A DNA stretch of 64,000 nt, taken from the IMG/VR virus record IMGVR_UViG_3300050821_018577, positions 62,001-126,000 of that record. One strand, given 5' to 3'. This stretch comes from a virus. Shown one piece after another: positions 39,839-48,562 of the stretch. The translations under genes and the position numbers were made by a program. How positions within the stretch are numbered: the first letter of the stretch is position 1; every line of letters starts with the position of its first letter. The notes under the pieces are model-generated. The model had not been told where the DNA came from and ran no database searches. It was given only the letters and a program-made list of their open reading frames with translations.

Positions 39839-40585
39839 ATGAATTTCCGACAATTCACAAGAGCGGCCATCGCATTTTTCTGTTCTCTGCTTCTCATCGC
39901 ACAGGTTGTACCGCAATCGTGCATAGTGCCGGCCAATGGCGCGGTGGTGAAGACAACCAGCTATTCGGCGCTGGCCGCCGACGCCGGCAAGCTCATCGTG
40001 ATGAACTGCGCGAGCGCCTGCACGTTGACACTACCTGCAACGCCGCAAACTCCCGTATGGTTGATTTTTGTCGAGACTATCGGTGCGGGTCAGGTCACAA
40101 TCGCACCGAACGGCTTGAATCTTAACGGTTCGGCTAGCAGTCTTGCCATGCCGTTGACCGCCGGAAGCACATTTCAGGTTTGGACAGATAATTCCAATTA
40201 TTTTGCCGCAGGCGTCACATTAAAGACTCGTGTGCTAGGTTGGGCATTCGGCGATGTAGCCACTGGCGCGGCGCTGACGACCAATGAGGTTGGCTACATT
40301 ACTGTCCCATTCGCATGCACAATCACAGGCTGGCACATCATGGCCGACGCCGGGACGGTTACGATTAAGACGGCACGCGTGAATAGCGGGACCGCTTTGC
40401 CAACCATCGGCTCAAACTCAATCTCAACCAGCGGCGTATCTTTGGCGAGCGGTACAAAAATAGATTCTACGACAGTCACTGACTTTACATCTACGGCGAT
40501 TGCGGCAAATGACACACTCGGATTCTTTATTACGACTGTTGCTACGGCGAAACAAATCACGTTCCAACTGGACTGCTCGCAATGA
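39839..40585 (+). CDS. Secreted protein with a domain duplicated at 48563 (248 aa)
   Basis: Signal peptide MNFRQFTRAAIAFFCSLLLI, cleavage near VPQS. Residues 28-120 (CIVPANGAVVKTTSYSALAA, then GKLIVMNCASACTLTLPATP) are almost identical, at protein and DNA level, to those of the protein at 48563. The C-terminal 130 residues are a different beta-rich domain (CTITGWHIMADAGTVTIKTA), similar to tail-fibre-type domains. ATG 39839 follows the stop of the repeat protein by seven bases. It could be a receptor-binding or displayed protein. Confidence 0.7.
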   Translation: MNFRQFTRAAIAFFCSLLLIAQVVPQSCIVPANGAVVKTTSYSALAADAGKLIVMNCASACTLTLPATPQTPVWLIFVETIGAGQVTIAPNGLNLNGSASSLAMPLTAGSTFQVWTDNSNYFAAGVTLKTRVLGWAFGDVATGAALTTNEVGYITVPFACTITGWHIMADAGTVTIKTARVNSGTALPTIGSNSISTSGVSLASGTKIDSTTVTDFTSTAIAANDTLGFFITTVATAKQITFQLDCSQ

Positions 40586-42804
40586 AATATCTAGTTTTTC
40601 TCATCGCGATACTATGCTTGTCGGTCCCGGCGTTCGCAGCCAACCCTGCATGGGTGCAGTCTGATGGCAGCTTTTCCGTAACCACTACCGCAACTTCCCA
40701 CACATATACTCTGACGCACACTCCTACAGCCGGTAACACGCTCGTTGCCTTTGTTTCCACGCACATTTCAGCGAATCAACAAATCAATTACGTGTGCGGC
40801 GGAACGAGTTGCACAAGCATCACTTCTACCGGAAAGTTCTTCCCGTACACATGGATTTATTGTCCGAACGGGAACAACTGTCCGGAAATCTGGATCGCCC
40901 GAAATGTCCCGGCTTCGATGTCCACCGTTACCATCAACTGGGCCGTAACTACTGTTTCTGACGTTCAGTTTGAAGAATACTCCAACGTCTCAGCAATCGG
41001 TCAGATAGTGCAGGCGACCGGGACTTCTACCGCTCCGGCCATCACCATCACGACGCAAGATGCGAACAACATCATCGTGATGGCGACATCTTCCCAAGGG
41101 AATGACGGGATACCAACTTCCAGCACTGGCAACCTGAGAGATGCTAGCCGGTCAGGGACGACCTCATCGTTCGACGCAGGCGCGGCCTGCGACAACAGTT
41201 CGGCAACGGCTGCCTCGGTTACGTGCCAAGTCACGATTACATCGAGTGCGTGGGCGGCGCTCGGCGTGGAACTTCGCAGCACGACCAGTACCGATACATC
41301 TAATTTCGTGTCGGCTTATCAGAGCAACTCCCCAGCCAGCGAGAACGTGGCGATGCCTTCTATCGCCGGAGTGTTTGTTCCCGACGCTTTCCTCCCTGGC
41401 AACACGGGTATCTGTTGGGGGGTGTGGCCATACAGCGCATCAGGGCAGACGCCGACAGTGACGACGCGGAACACGTTAACTGGCGCGACCGTCGATACGT
41501 TCACCAAAGACGTGCAAGTAAACGACACCAGTAATATGTCTACTGGAATATTCCGTGTCGCCGCGACCGCTGGAACTCAGTACATAAATTGGGCATGGGG
41601 AACGAGCATCAATAGCCAGCCTGGATTTGTTTACGGCTGCACGGAGATGAAGGGGATCACGACCAGTTCGCCCTTGGACGGTACGCCAGCCTCAGCGTCG
41701 GGGCTCTCAGGGGGAACCCTCAGCACCAGTGCCATGACGGTTACTGTCGGGGACATCATCGTTGTGGCCACTTCCATCGATACCATCGTACAGAATACAA
41801 ACAACCAGAATCAGGGAGTAGGCTATTGCGCGGCGGGGCCGGGATTCATTCTGCTGACGCCTTCTCCGGTGAGCGGCACATGCACCGAGTATCAGGTAGC
41901 GACCTCGACATCCGTGACCCCATCTATGTACGAAACCCCGGCCACTCCAAATAGCGCCTATGGTAGCGGTTACGTTTTCAATATCGTTGCCGTCGCGTAT
42001 AAGGCCAACTCCAGTCAAGGGACAGCCGCGACAGGCATCCACATTGGACGGCAATTTACCCCGGTAATCAGCGGTGGCAGCGGGGCAGTTGACAGTGGAA
42101 ATATTACTTGGACTCAGTGCCCAGCGGCAGGGAACTTCAACAGTTTTTATATCAGCAATTCATTGAGTGGAAGTCCTGAGACTGGCGTTTTCAAAATTTG
42201 GGACAGCAACCAAGTCGCTTATTCGATTAACGACCCCAGCAAGAACGCCAGCACCAACTCAGGGCCGTTTCTGCTGTATTCAGCAAACCAATCTCTCGAT
42301 AACTCCGCAATGTGCGAGTTGTATCAGGCTAGTTCCAACGGTAGCAACTCCGAGATGTTGCAGCGGGACATTTACAACGTAGCGACCTCGAACTTCTTCG
42401 ACACGATGAGCACCACTTGTCCCTCAACTTCGAGCTACAACGCAACTGGATGCATTGGTGACAATCAACCGTTCGGCTCTACCTACGCGCAATCTCCAAA
42501 CATTCAGCCAAGCGCCGCTGGCGAACTCGTACTCGCCAGTCTTTCAAATGGGGTAGGACCGGAAGCAGGTCTATCTTCCCCCAGCGGAGCCATCTACGAT
42601 TGCCCTTACTTCTCGGCTATGACGGATGGTGGCTCTACCTGTTACGGCGAGGGTCACGCTCATTTCTATACTACCGGGTCATCCTCGCTGAACTTCACTT
42701 GGACAGCGGGAACAAATGCCACTGGAACTTCGGTTTCGAGCGCCATCGCCATCAAAGCGGCTCCGGCCGCCGCAGCTAAGAGCGGGAAGACGGTAATCTT
42801 TTGA
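40582..42804 (+). CDS. Large secreted beta-rich protein (740 aa)
   Basis: Signal peptide MKYLVFLIAILCLSVPAFAA. The mature part has two or three related beta-sandwich-like regions: SHTYTLTHTPTAGNTLVAFV near the start, then a similar WA-TSI-type region around residue 330, and a C-terminal region with GNITWTQCPAAGNFNSFYIS. Many Cys, Ser, Thr and Gly. I cannot name a family, though such proteins are common in secreted Acidobacterial proteomes. It overlaps neighbours by four bases each side, so it belongs to one operon. Confidence 0.65.
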   Translation: MKYLVFLIAILCLSVPAFAANPAWVQSDGSFSVTTTATSHTYTLTHTPTAGNTLVAFVSTHISANQQINYVCGGTSCTSITSTGKFFPYTWIYCPNGNNCPEIWIARNVPASMSTVTINWAVTTVSDVQFEEYSNVSAIGQIVQATGTSTAPAITITTQDANNIIVMATSSQGNDGIPTSSTGNLRDASRSGTTSSFDAGAACDNSSATAASVTCQVTITSSAWAALGVELRSTTSTDTSNFVSAYQSNSPASENVAMPSIAGVFVPDAFLPGNTGICWGVWPYSASGQTPTVTTRNTLTGATVDTFTKDVQVNDTSNMSTGIFRVAATAGTQYINWAWGTSINSQPGFVYGCTEMKGITTSSPLDGTPASASGLSGGTLSTSAMTVTVGDIIVVATSIDTIVQNTNNQNQGVGYCAAGPGFILLTPSPVSGTCTEYQVATSTSVTPSMYETPATPNSAYGSGYVFNIVAVAYKANSSQGTAATGIHIGRQFTPVISGGSGAVDSGNITWTQCPAAGNFNSFYISNSLSGSPETGVFKIWDSNQVAYSINDPSKNASTNSGPFLLYSANQSLDNSAMCELYQASSNGSNSEMLQRDIYNVATSNFFDTMSTTCPSTSSYNATGCIGDNQPFGSTYAQSPNIQPSAAGELVLASLSNGVGPEAGLSSPSGAIYDCPYFSAMTDGGSTCYGEGHAHFYTTGSSSLNFTWTAGTNATGTSVSSAIAIKAAPAAAAKSGKTVIF

Positions 42805-45218
42805 GACGCTTATTTCTATGTGTCTTATTCCTTCTTGCCATGCCTACGCTTGCGCACGCACAATTATGGTCAGGAATTCTCGACCCCAGCCGAGGCATTG
42901 ACTGGACGCAGGCTGGTGTCGTCGGAGGTATTCCTTCAGCTACGTGGACGCAATGCGGTTCGACTCTTCCCTCTACGTCAACAGTTGCACAAGTACAAGC
43001 TGCAATAAATGCTTGTGGGACTAATCAATTCGTACAACTTGGATCTGGGAATTTCAGTTTCTCAACCTTTCTGAACATGAAGTCCAACATGGTCCTCCGA
43101 GGCTTGGGTGCCAATCAGACAACCCTTACCTTTGGCAGCAACGCCATTGGTGGAGGTTGTTTTTTAGGAGGGTCAACAATCTGCTTCACCAACGATGGCG
43201 GCACCTACAACAACTCTTTTGACAGTGCTCCGGGTCAATCGAATGCGGCGAATTGGACGGCAGGATTCTCGCAGGGAACGACTTCGATTACCGTGGGCAG
43301 TGTCGGTTCTGTCGGCATCAGAAACGGTCAGTATATTTATCTCGACCAGGCTAACGACACGGCACCGAATAGCAACCTGTTTATCTGCGACATCATAACG
43401 ACTTGCGCCATCGAGGGTGCTTCTCCTGGTCGCACTATTGGCGGCGTCAGTCACAGTCAGTTGCAGGCCGTAAAGGTCACTGCGGGATGCGCGACGCTCT
43501 GTACAGGTGCAGGACCATTTACGCTTACGATTACCCCGGGACTTTATGGAATAAATTGGAGTAGTTCTAAGGCCCCTGGTGCGTGGTTCCCGACGATTCC
43601 AATTTCAAACGCTGGGGTAGAAAACCTAACTATAAATAATCAGACCGCGACCGGAGACAACGGTTCCACTATTAACTTCATGAACGCATTTAACTGTTGG
43701 GTGACTGGAGTAGCCTCTCTTCATGGCGGACGAGCGCACGTTTGGATTACGAACGGGGCGCACATCACGGTCCAAAACAATTATTTCTATCAGACCCAGG
43801 ACGCGGCTTCCCAGAGCTACGGAATAGAAGTGGAACTAGCCAGCGATACCATGGTCGTAAATAATATTTTTCAGCAAGTGACCGCTCCAAATATCGGTGG
43901 CTCCGAGTTTGGAAACGTTTATGCATACAACTACTCGATTAACCATTTTCAAACTGGGTCCGTAAACTGCATGTACCCAAACGGAATCGCTCACGACGCA
44001 GCCGCAGAATACAACCTTTGGGAAGGCAACTTTTCCGAGAACGTTGAAGGAGATGATGTCCACGGAACTAGCGGACTTAACACGCTCTTTCGCAATATTT
44101 TCACGGGATACGAACTTGGCAAGATTTGCTCGACGATTGCCATCGTGTGGGATCCCTACAACCGCGATGAGAACGTTGTAGGAAACATCCTGGGGACGCC
44201 GGGGATTACGACGCTATACTACATTACGGACCCATTTAACGCTGGCGGTGTGTACGACTCCGGCTTGGTTCACGGCGGGATAGGTCCTGATTCAGTTGTT
44301 GGCACTACTATGCTTCGCTGGGGTAACTACGACAACGTGACAGGGTTCGTTAGATGGTGCGGCAATAGCAGCGACACGGGATGGTCCAATGTCAACGGCT
44401 GCAACAGCACATCTGAAGTTCCGACTAGCGGGGTCGGCTCACCCAGCTATGCTAATGCTGTCCCAAGTAAGGGCGATACAGGGATTGGGCAGAGCGCGAT
44501 GCCTGCGTCTTTCATATACGCCTCGCAGCCTAGCTGGTGGCCTAGCGGGAAGCCCTGGCCCCCGGCAGGCCCCGACATAAGCAGTGGGAGTATCGGTCAA
44601 TGTACTAGCGGAACTTATTCAGGGCTCATGGCTACGGCTTCGGGCCAGTGCGCGGGAGGGACATTCTCAGCGCATATTAACGCGGGCCATGCCAACAGCA
44701 ATCCAGCGATGGATTGTTTTTTGACCACGATGGCTGGGCCTCCGGACGGGTCAGGAAACGCGCTGAGTTTCAACGCTGCGACATGTTATTCCGCCCCGGC
44801 CAACGCGCCGACGGTCTCCTTGAATCCAACGAGTTTGAGCTTCGGTGCGGTGAACGTTGGAAAGGTTTCTGCGGCGCAGACCGTGACGTTGACCAACACA
44901 GGCACGGCCACGCTGAACATCACCAGCATCGCGCCGAGCGACGCGACCAACTACGCGATTTCGGCGAACACCTGTGGCGCAACCTTGACCATCGGAAATA
45001 ATTGCATTGTGAGCGTCACCTTCAATCCGACAACGCCTGGGGTGCACAACGCGAACTTGATTTTCATGACGAACGCTTCGACCAGCCCGAACAACGCGCC
45101 TCTATCCGGAACCGGGGTCAGTGTCACTCCAGTCTGTTTGGAAACACTGACAGAGCTCGATGCCTCGACCGGTCTGCGCGCTACTATACCGCAGCAAAAA
45201 TATGCGTGCCATCCATGA
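42801..45218 (+). CDS. Secreted right-handed beta-helix protein with choice-of-anchor D domain (805 aa)
   Basis: Signal peptide MRRLFLCVLFLLAMPTLAHA. Residues about 70-470 form a pectate-lyase-like beta helix (VQAAINACGTNQFVQLGSGN, then MKSNMVLRGLGANQTTLTFG). Residues about 666-775 are a choice-of-anchor D (HYDIN-like) domain: LNPTSLSFGAVNVGKVSAAQ, then VTFNPTTPGVHNANLIFMTN. Beta-helix domains occur in phage tailspikes that bind or cut polysaccharide, but the signal peptide and anchor-type domain are host-like. Activity is unknown. Confidence 0.8.
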   Translation: MRRLFLCVLFLLAMPTLAHAQLWSGILDPSRGIDWTQAGVVGGIPSATWTQCGSTLPSTSTVAQVQAAINACGTNQFVQLGSGNFSFSTFLNMKSNMVLRGLGANQTTLTFGSNAIGGGCFLGGSTICFTNDGGTYNNSFDSAPGQSNAANWTAGFSQGTTSITVGSVGSVGIRNGQYIYLDQANDTAPNSNLFICDIITTCAIEGASPGRTIGGVSHSQLQAVKVTAGCATLCTGAGPFTLTITPGLYGINWSSSKAPGAWFPTIPISNAGVENLTINNQTATGDNGSTINFMNAFNCWVTGVASLHGGRAHVWITNGAHITVQNNYFYQTQDAASQSYGIEVELASDTMVVNNIFQQVTAPNIGGSEFGNVYAYNYSINHFQTGSVNCMYPNGIAHDAAAEYNLWEGNFSENVEGDDVHGTSGLNTLFRNIFTGYELGKICSTIAIVWDPYNRDENVVGNILGTPGITTLYYITDPFNAGGVYDSGLVHGGIGPDSVVGTTMLRWGNYDNVTGFVRWCGNSSDTGWSNVNGCNSTSEVPTSGVGSPSYANAVPSKGDTGIGQSAMPASFIYASQPSWWPSGKPWPPAGPDISSGSIGQCTSGTYSGLMATASGQCAGGTFSAHINAGHANSNPAMDCFLTTMAGPPDGSGNALSFNAATCYSAPANAPTVSLNPTSLSFGAVNVGKVSAAQTVTLTNTGTATLNITSIAPSDATNYAISANTCGATLTIGNNCIVSVTFNPTTPGVHNANLIFMTNASTSPNNAPLSGTGVSVTPVCLETLTELDASTGLRATIPQQKYACHP

Positions 45219-45793
45219 AAAATGTGCTCTGCTTCACGGTGCTTGCCTCGTTCGCCATGGGCGGTTGTCCGCGCAATCAGCCGAAGGCGCACAGTGTCGC
45301 GGTGACGCAGACTTTGCCGTCGGCCAGTTTGAATTGTGTGACGGTCCGGCGGAATCCTAAAACCAACGAAGCGGAAACCCTCGACTGCATTGATTCGGTC
45401 ACGGTCAGCGCTCCACAGCACGCGATGGCCACCGTAGCAGAGGTCCTCGCCGAGAGCGATGTCAATATGTCCGTACACGGAGCCGTAACTTCCGTGTCCG
45501 AGACCACCATGGTCAACGACATTATCCTGGCGGGACGGCTGCCGGTCTTCGCTGCGGAGAACGTCTCCGAGGTTCTAGCTGAGCAGGACCTCGCTGTAAA
45601 TCGGTCCGACCACGGCTCGGCCATCCAAGAAGGAGTTGCGGAGGCCGATTCGACCGACAGGAAGCGCAAGGTACGCGTTTCAATTTCGGAAACCGTTTTG
45701 ACCGTTGACAGCTTATACTGTCCCTTGCATGCTATCGCGCAGGTCATCGAAACGCTTACGACGACTGACCAGTTGACGTGCAGCGGAATTTAA
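45215..45793 (+). CDS. Secreted or lipoprotein-like protein with TESD-type repeats (192 aa)
   Basis: Signal region MKNVLCFTVLASFAMGGC; the Cys at about residue 18 could be lipidated, though the lipobox is poor. The rest repeats a ~20-residue unit related to that at 38044: ATVAEVLAESDVNMSV, TSVSETTMVNDIILAG, NVSEVLAEQDLAVN, VSISETVLTVDSLY. This suggests two sibling proteins of one surface structure. ATGA overlap with the beta-helix gene. It ends just before the connector gene. Confidence 0.65.
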   Translation: MKNVLCFTVLASFAMGGCPRNQPKAHSVAVTQTLPSASLNCVTVRRNPKTNEAETLDCIDSVTVSAPQHAMATVAEVLAESDVNMSVHGAVTSVSETTMVNDIILAGRLPVFAAENVSEVLAEQDLAVNRSDHGSAIQEGVAEADSTDRKRKVRVSISETVLTVDSLYCPLHAIAQVIETLTTTDQLTCSGI

Positions 45794-45803
45794 TGGTGAG
45801 CGA

Positions 45804-46511
45804 ATGAGCACCCCGCCAACACCACCTGTTGATGGATCGTCGTCCCTTGACCTAACAGACTTGGGGACGATAAAGCAGTGGATCCCGGGTCTTGCGGGCA
45901 ATACGACCGACGACCAATTACTGCAAGCCTGCATTACCGCATGGGGATTTGAGTTTTTAAGCCGCACCGGTTTCGGCGACCAGAATGGAGACAATCTCCA
46001 GTCTCCCTTCAATGCCATCTGTAATTTCAATGAGACTTACAACGGATCAGGAACCTCACGACTTTATCTACGCAATCGGCCAATCCGTACTGTGACCTCG
46101 CTCACCATCAACGACATCGCGATAAATCCGTCCACCTCCAATTCTGCGGCAGGCTGGGTGGTCGACGGAAACGCAAGAAGCATTCATTTGCGCGGCGGTT
46201 CCAGCGGTTGGAGTGGAAGCCTCCCGCAGATGGCTTGGCAAGCCGGCGCGTACCGTGCATTCGGCGGTGGCATGAAATTCTTTGTAGGCGTGCAAAACGT
46301 CAATGTGCTATACACAGCCGGCTACTCCAGCACACCAGCGGACATTGTGCAATGCGCGAACAAGGTCGTACATCTAAACTACAAGCGACGGTCATACACT
46401 GACGAGGAATCTCGCGCTATGGCCGGCGGAGCCGGAACAATTCGCTATGCGCAATGGGACATCCCGCGAGAATGCCAGATAGTGGTCGACCGATATACAC
46501 GGACTTTGTAA
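45804..46511 (+). CDS. Head-tail connector, gp6-like (235 aa)
   Basis: Starts with SLDLTDLGTIKQWIPGLAGN, then TDDQLLQACITAWGFEFLSR, the helical beginning typical of HK97 gp6-type adaptors that bind the portal. A beta domain follows, with RLYLRNRPIRTVTSLTINDI, common in these adaptors. Strategic position: first virion connector after the island. Stop and next ATG share a base (TAATG). Confidence 0.8.
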   Translation: MSTPPTPPVDGSSSLDLTDLGTIKQWIPGLAGNTTDDQLLQACITAWGFEFLSRTGFGDQNGDNLQSPFNAICNFNETYNGSGTSRLYLRNRPIRTVTSLTINDIAINPSTSNSAAGWVVDGNARSIHLRGGSSGWSGSLPQMAWQAGAYRAFGGGMKFFVGVQNVNVLYTAGYSSTPADIVQCANKVVHLNYKRRSYTDEESRAMAGGAGTIRYAQWDIPRECQIVVDRYTRTL

Positions 46512-47023
46512 TGCTCAAAATTTCTTTCATCAATAATTCCGACCAACGCCTGGTAGAAACCTTGCGAACAAAGGGCCCGGCGATTGTGCGGGCCATCGTG
46601 AGCAAACTAAATGAGCTCATGATTAGCCTGCAAAGCTACATCGTATCGAGCAAGCTGTCCGGACAAGCCCTACAGAGGCGCACGGGAACGCTTGCCGGAA
46701 GCGTTCGTTACATTCCCGCAGTCCTTGAGGGAACAACAATCACTGGAGCCGTCGAAGGGGCAGGAGGACCCGCCTGGTACGGGTCGCTCTATGAGGACAC
46801 AGATGCTGGCGGTACCGGTGGCGTGCCCCATTCCTGGCTGATTACGGCCAGCAAGGCCAGGGCCCTCTCGTTCCTCGTGGACGGCAAGCGCGTGTTCGCG
46901 CGCAGTGTCATGCATCCTCCTTTGGTTGCGCGGCCATTTATGACTCCTGCGCTCGACGAAAACGCTGCGGATATCGAAGCGCAGTTACGCGCGGCCGTTG
47001 ATGCCGAGGTACTCAAACCGTGA
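46511..47023 (+). CDS. Neck / tail-completion protein, HK97 gp10-like (170 aa)
   Basis: The pattern QRRTGTLAGSVRYIPAV, then YGSLYEDTDAGGTG and PPLVARPFMTPALDENAADI is that of the HK97 gp10 family, which closes the head after packaging or joins the tail. Helical C-terminal end. It follows the connector and overlaps the next gene as GTGA. Confidence 0.85.
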   Translation: MLKISFINNSDQRLVETLRTKGPAIVRAIVSKLNELMISLQSYIVSSKLSGQALQRRTGTLAGSVRYIPAVLEGTTITGAVEGAGGPAWYGSLYEDTDAGGTGGVPHSWLITASKARALSFLVDGKRVFARSVMHPPLVARPFMTPALDENAADIEAQLRAAVDAEVLKP

Positions 47024-47496
47024 GAGGTACCCGTGAGGCCATTAGTGTCGCACTTTTCAATCTGCTCTCTGGCAACCAACAGCTCACCAGTCTCTGCAAG
47101 ACCATCACGCGCACGCCGCGGATCTGGACGTCCGTTAATGACGCCGAAAAGCCTTTCCTGCTTTTATTTAAAGGAGGCCCGGCAACAGAGCATTTTGACC
47201 AGCCGCAGGCCGGCAGGATTGCGCTAACAAAATACATCATCCATTACAATTTATGGCTGTACCTTACGGCAGACCCATCCGGGCAGAACAACGCAGAAAC
47301 GGTCGTGAATAACATCTCCGATGCCCTTGACGCCGCAATGCAAGTGAACGCGTCGCCACCTGCATTTGGCGAGCGGCAGACCCTAGGAGGCCTTGTCAAT
47401 AACGCCTGGATCGATGGCGGGTCGGAGTGGGGCCGGGAATTTGAAGACCAAAACTTGGTTGTTTTTTGGAGGATCAGCGTGGAGACTGGAATTTAG
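47020..47496 (+). CDS. Tail terminator-like protein (158 aa)
   Basis: GTG start in a GTGA overlap. The pattern REAISVALFNLLSGNQQLTS, then LLLFKGGPATEHFDQPQAGR, YIIHYNLWLYLTADPSGQNN and VVFWRISVETGI fits tail-completion proteins (lambda gpU or DUF3168 type). Position before the tail tube supports this. Confidence 0.75.
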   Translation: MRGTREAISVALFNLLSGNQQLTSLCKTITRTPRIWTSVNDAEKPFLLLFKGGPATEHFDQPQAGRIALTKYIIHYNLWLYLTADPSGQNNAETVVNNISDALDAAMQVNASPPAFGERQTLGGLVNNAWIDGGSEWGREFEDQNLVVFWRISVETGI

Positions 47497-47721
47497 ATGG
47501 ACGGACCAAAAACAGCGAAGCAGTTCAATGCGCCATTAACCGGCGAATTAACGATTATGGCCCAGCCCGGGAATTTTACGATGGCCAGCGGCTATGCACA
47601 CCAGTTGGCCATGGACGCGGAACTAGCCCGATACCGCAAACTATTCGATGCACTAGCCAATCTGGTTCAGGACCCTGAGCTCCCGCTCGCGATTGTCATG
47701 CGCATCATTGAGGTTGATTAG
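47497..47721 (+). CDS. Hypothetical 74-aa tail-region protein
   Basis: Begins directly after the previous stop. Helical sequence (AYAHQLAMDAELARYRKLFD-type segment, then ALANLVQDPELPLAIVMRII). It may be a small tail-tube accessory. No family recognised. Confidence 0.5.
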   Translation: MDGPKTAKQFNAPLTGELTIMAQPGNFTMASGYAHQLAMDAELARYRKLFDALANLVQDPELPLAIVMRIIEVD

Positions 47722-47734
47722 ACCAAAAAAACTT

Positions 47735-47766
47735 CTTCCATGTGGTGCATTTCTTCTATACGGTTT
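47735..47766 (+). promoter_or_regulatory. Phage-motif promoter, copy 5 (best copy)
   Basis: CTTCCATGTGG (47735-47745), 11 bases, TATACGGTTT (47757-47766), upstream of the major tail protein gene at 47788, with GCAGGAG as ribosome site. Strongest match to the consensus. Confidence 0.7.
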
Positions 47767-47787
47767 TGGTGAGATGCAGGAGTCCAC

Positions 47788-48558
47788 ATGCGCATAGCTT
47801 TTGGAGCCGGCCAGCTCTTTGCGTTGCCCGGGCCATTCTTCGGCGGCACTTTCAATGCCTCTCCTGTCTGGTTCGCCACCCTCCAGGACGTCGACGTAAC
47901 AATCGACGCGACCATCAAAGAACTGCGCGGCAACCTTCAGTTTCCAGACGACACGGCCATCAGCGACAAGAAAATCACCTGGAAGGCAGGTACCGGCCGG
48001 TTCTCGATCGATACCTGGAACAATCTTTATTTTGGCGACGTCATTAGCACTGGCAGCAACTCTGGAGGCAGCGGCGCCGGCGGTGGCGTTCCACAAGTCC
48101 AGGAAGCTGTCACGCTCAATGCCACGACTTATACGGTTGCGCATTCTGCAAACTTCACCCAGGATATGGGCGTCATTTACGGCTCAACGCTCCAGCTTTT
48201 ACAGAAAGTCACCGGCGTACCCACCCTAGGCCAGTACAATGTGTCCGCCGGTGTGTACGGTTTCAGCACTTCCGATAACAACAAAGCGATTTTGGTTTCC
48301 TACCGCTACGGGATCACCACCGGCCGCGTGCTCGTTGTCCAAAACCACGTTCAGGGATGGGGGCCACAATTTGAAATGTTGCTTTCGCAGCCCTATCAGG
48401 AATTGACCGCGGGCATCCCAAACTATTTGGACCTGTATGCTTGCAAGTGCGGAAAACTCACTGCCCCGCTAAAGCGCGCCGACTATTTGATTTCCGACCT
48501 CGAGGGCCAAGCGTTCGCTAACAGCGCCGGATTCATCGGCGAGTTTTACGAAGATTAA
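47788..48558 (+). CDS. Major tail tube protein candidate (256 aa)
   Basis: Position after the tail terminator and before the tail chaperones fits a tail tube protein. The layout is a beta-rich N-terminus (VDVTIDATIKELRGNLQFPD, then KITWKAGTGRFSID), a Gly/Ser linker and a domain with FEMLLSQPYQELTAGIPNYL. Own promoter motif and SD. The family is not certain. Confidence 0.75.
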   Translation: MRIAFGAGQLFALPGPFFGGTFNASPVWFATLQDVDVTIDATIKELRGNLQFPDDTAISDKKITWKAGTGRFSIDTWNNLYFGDVISTGSNSGGSGAGGGVPQVQEAVTLNATTYTVAHSANFTQDMGVIYGSTLQLLQKVTGVPTLGQYNVSAGVYGFSTSDNNKAILVSYRYGITTGRVLVVQNHVQGWGPQFEMLLSQPYQELTAGIPNYLDLYACKCGKLTAPLKRADYLISDLEGQAFANSAGFIGEFYED

Positions 48559-48562
48559 AAGT

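Noticed and set aside
38040-39842. A 600-codon frame overlapping the repeat protein
   Set aside because: It lacks a signal peptide and reads as low-complexity Arg/Asp/Gly-rich sequence. It is open only because the 60-bp repeats contain no stops in that frame. The frame at 38044 has a signal peptide and conserved repeats.
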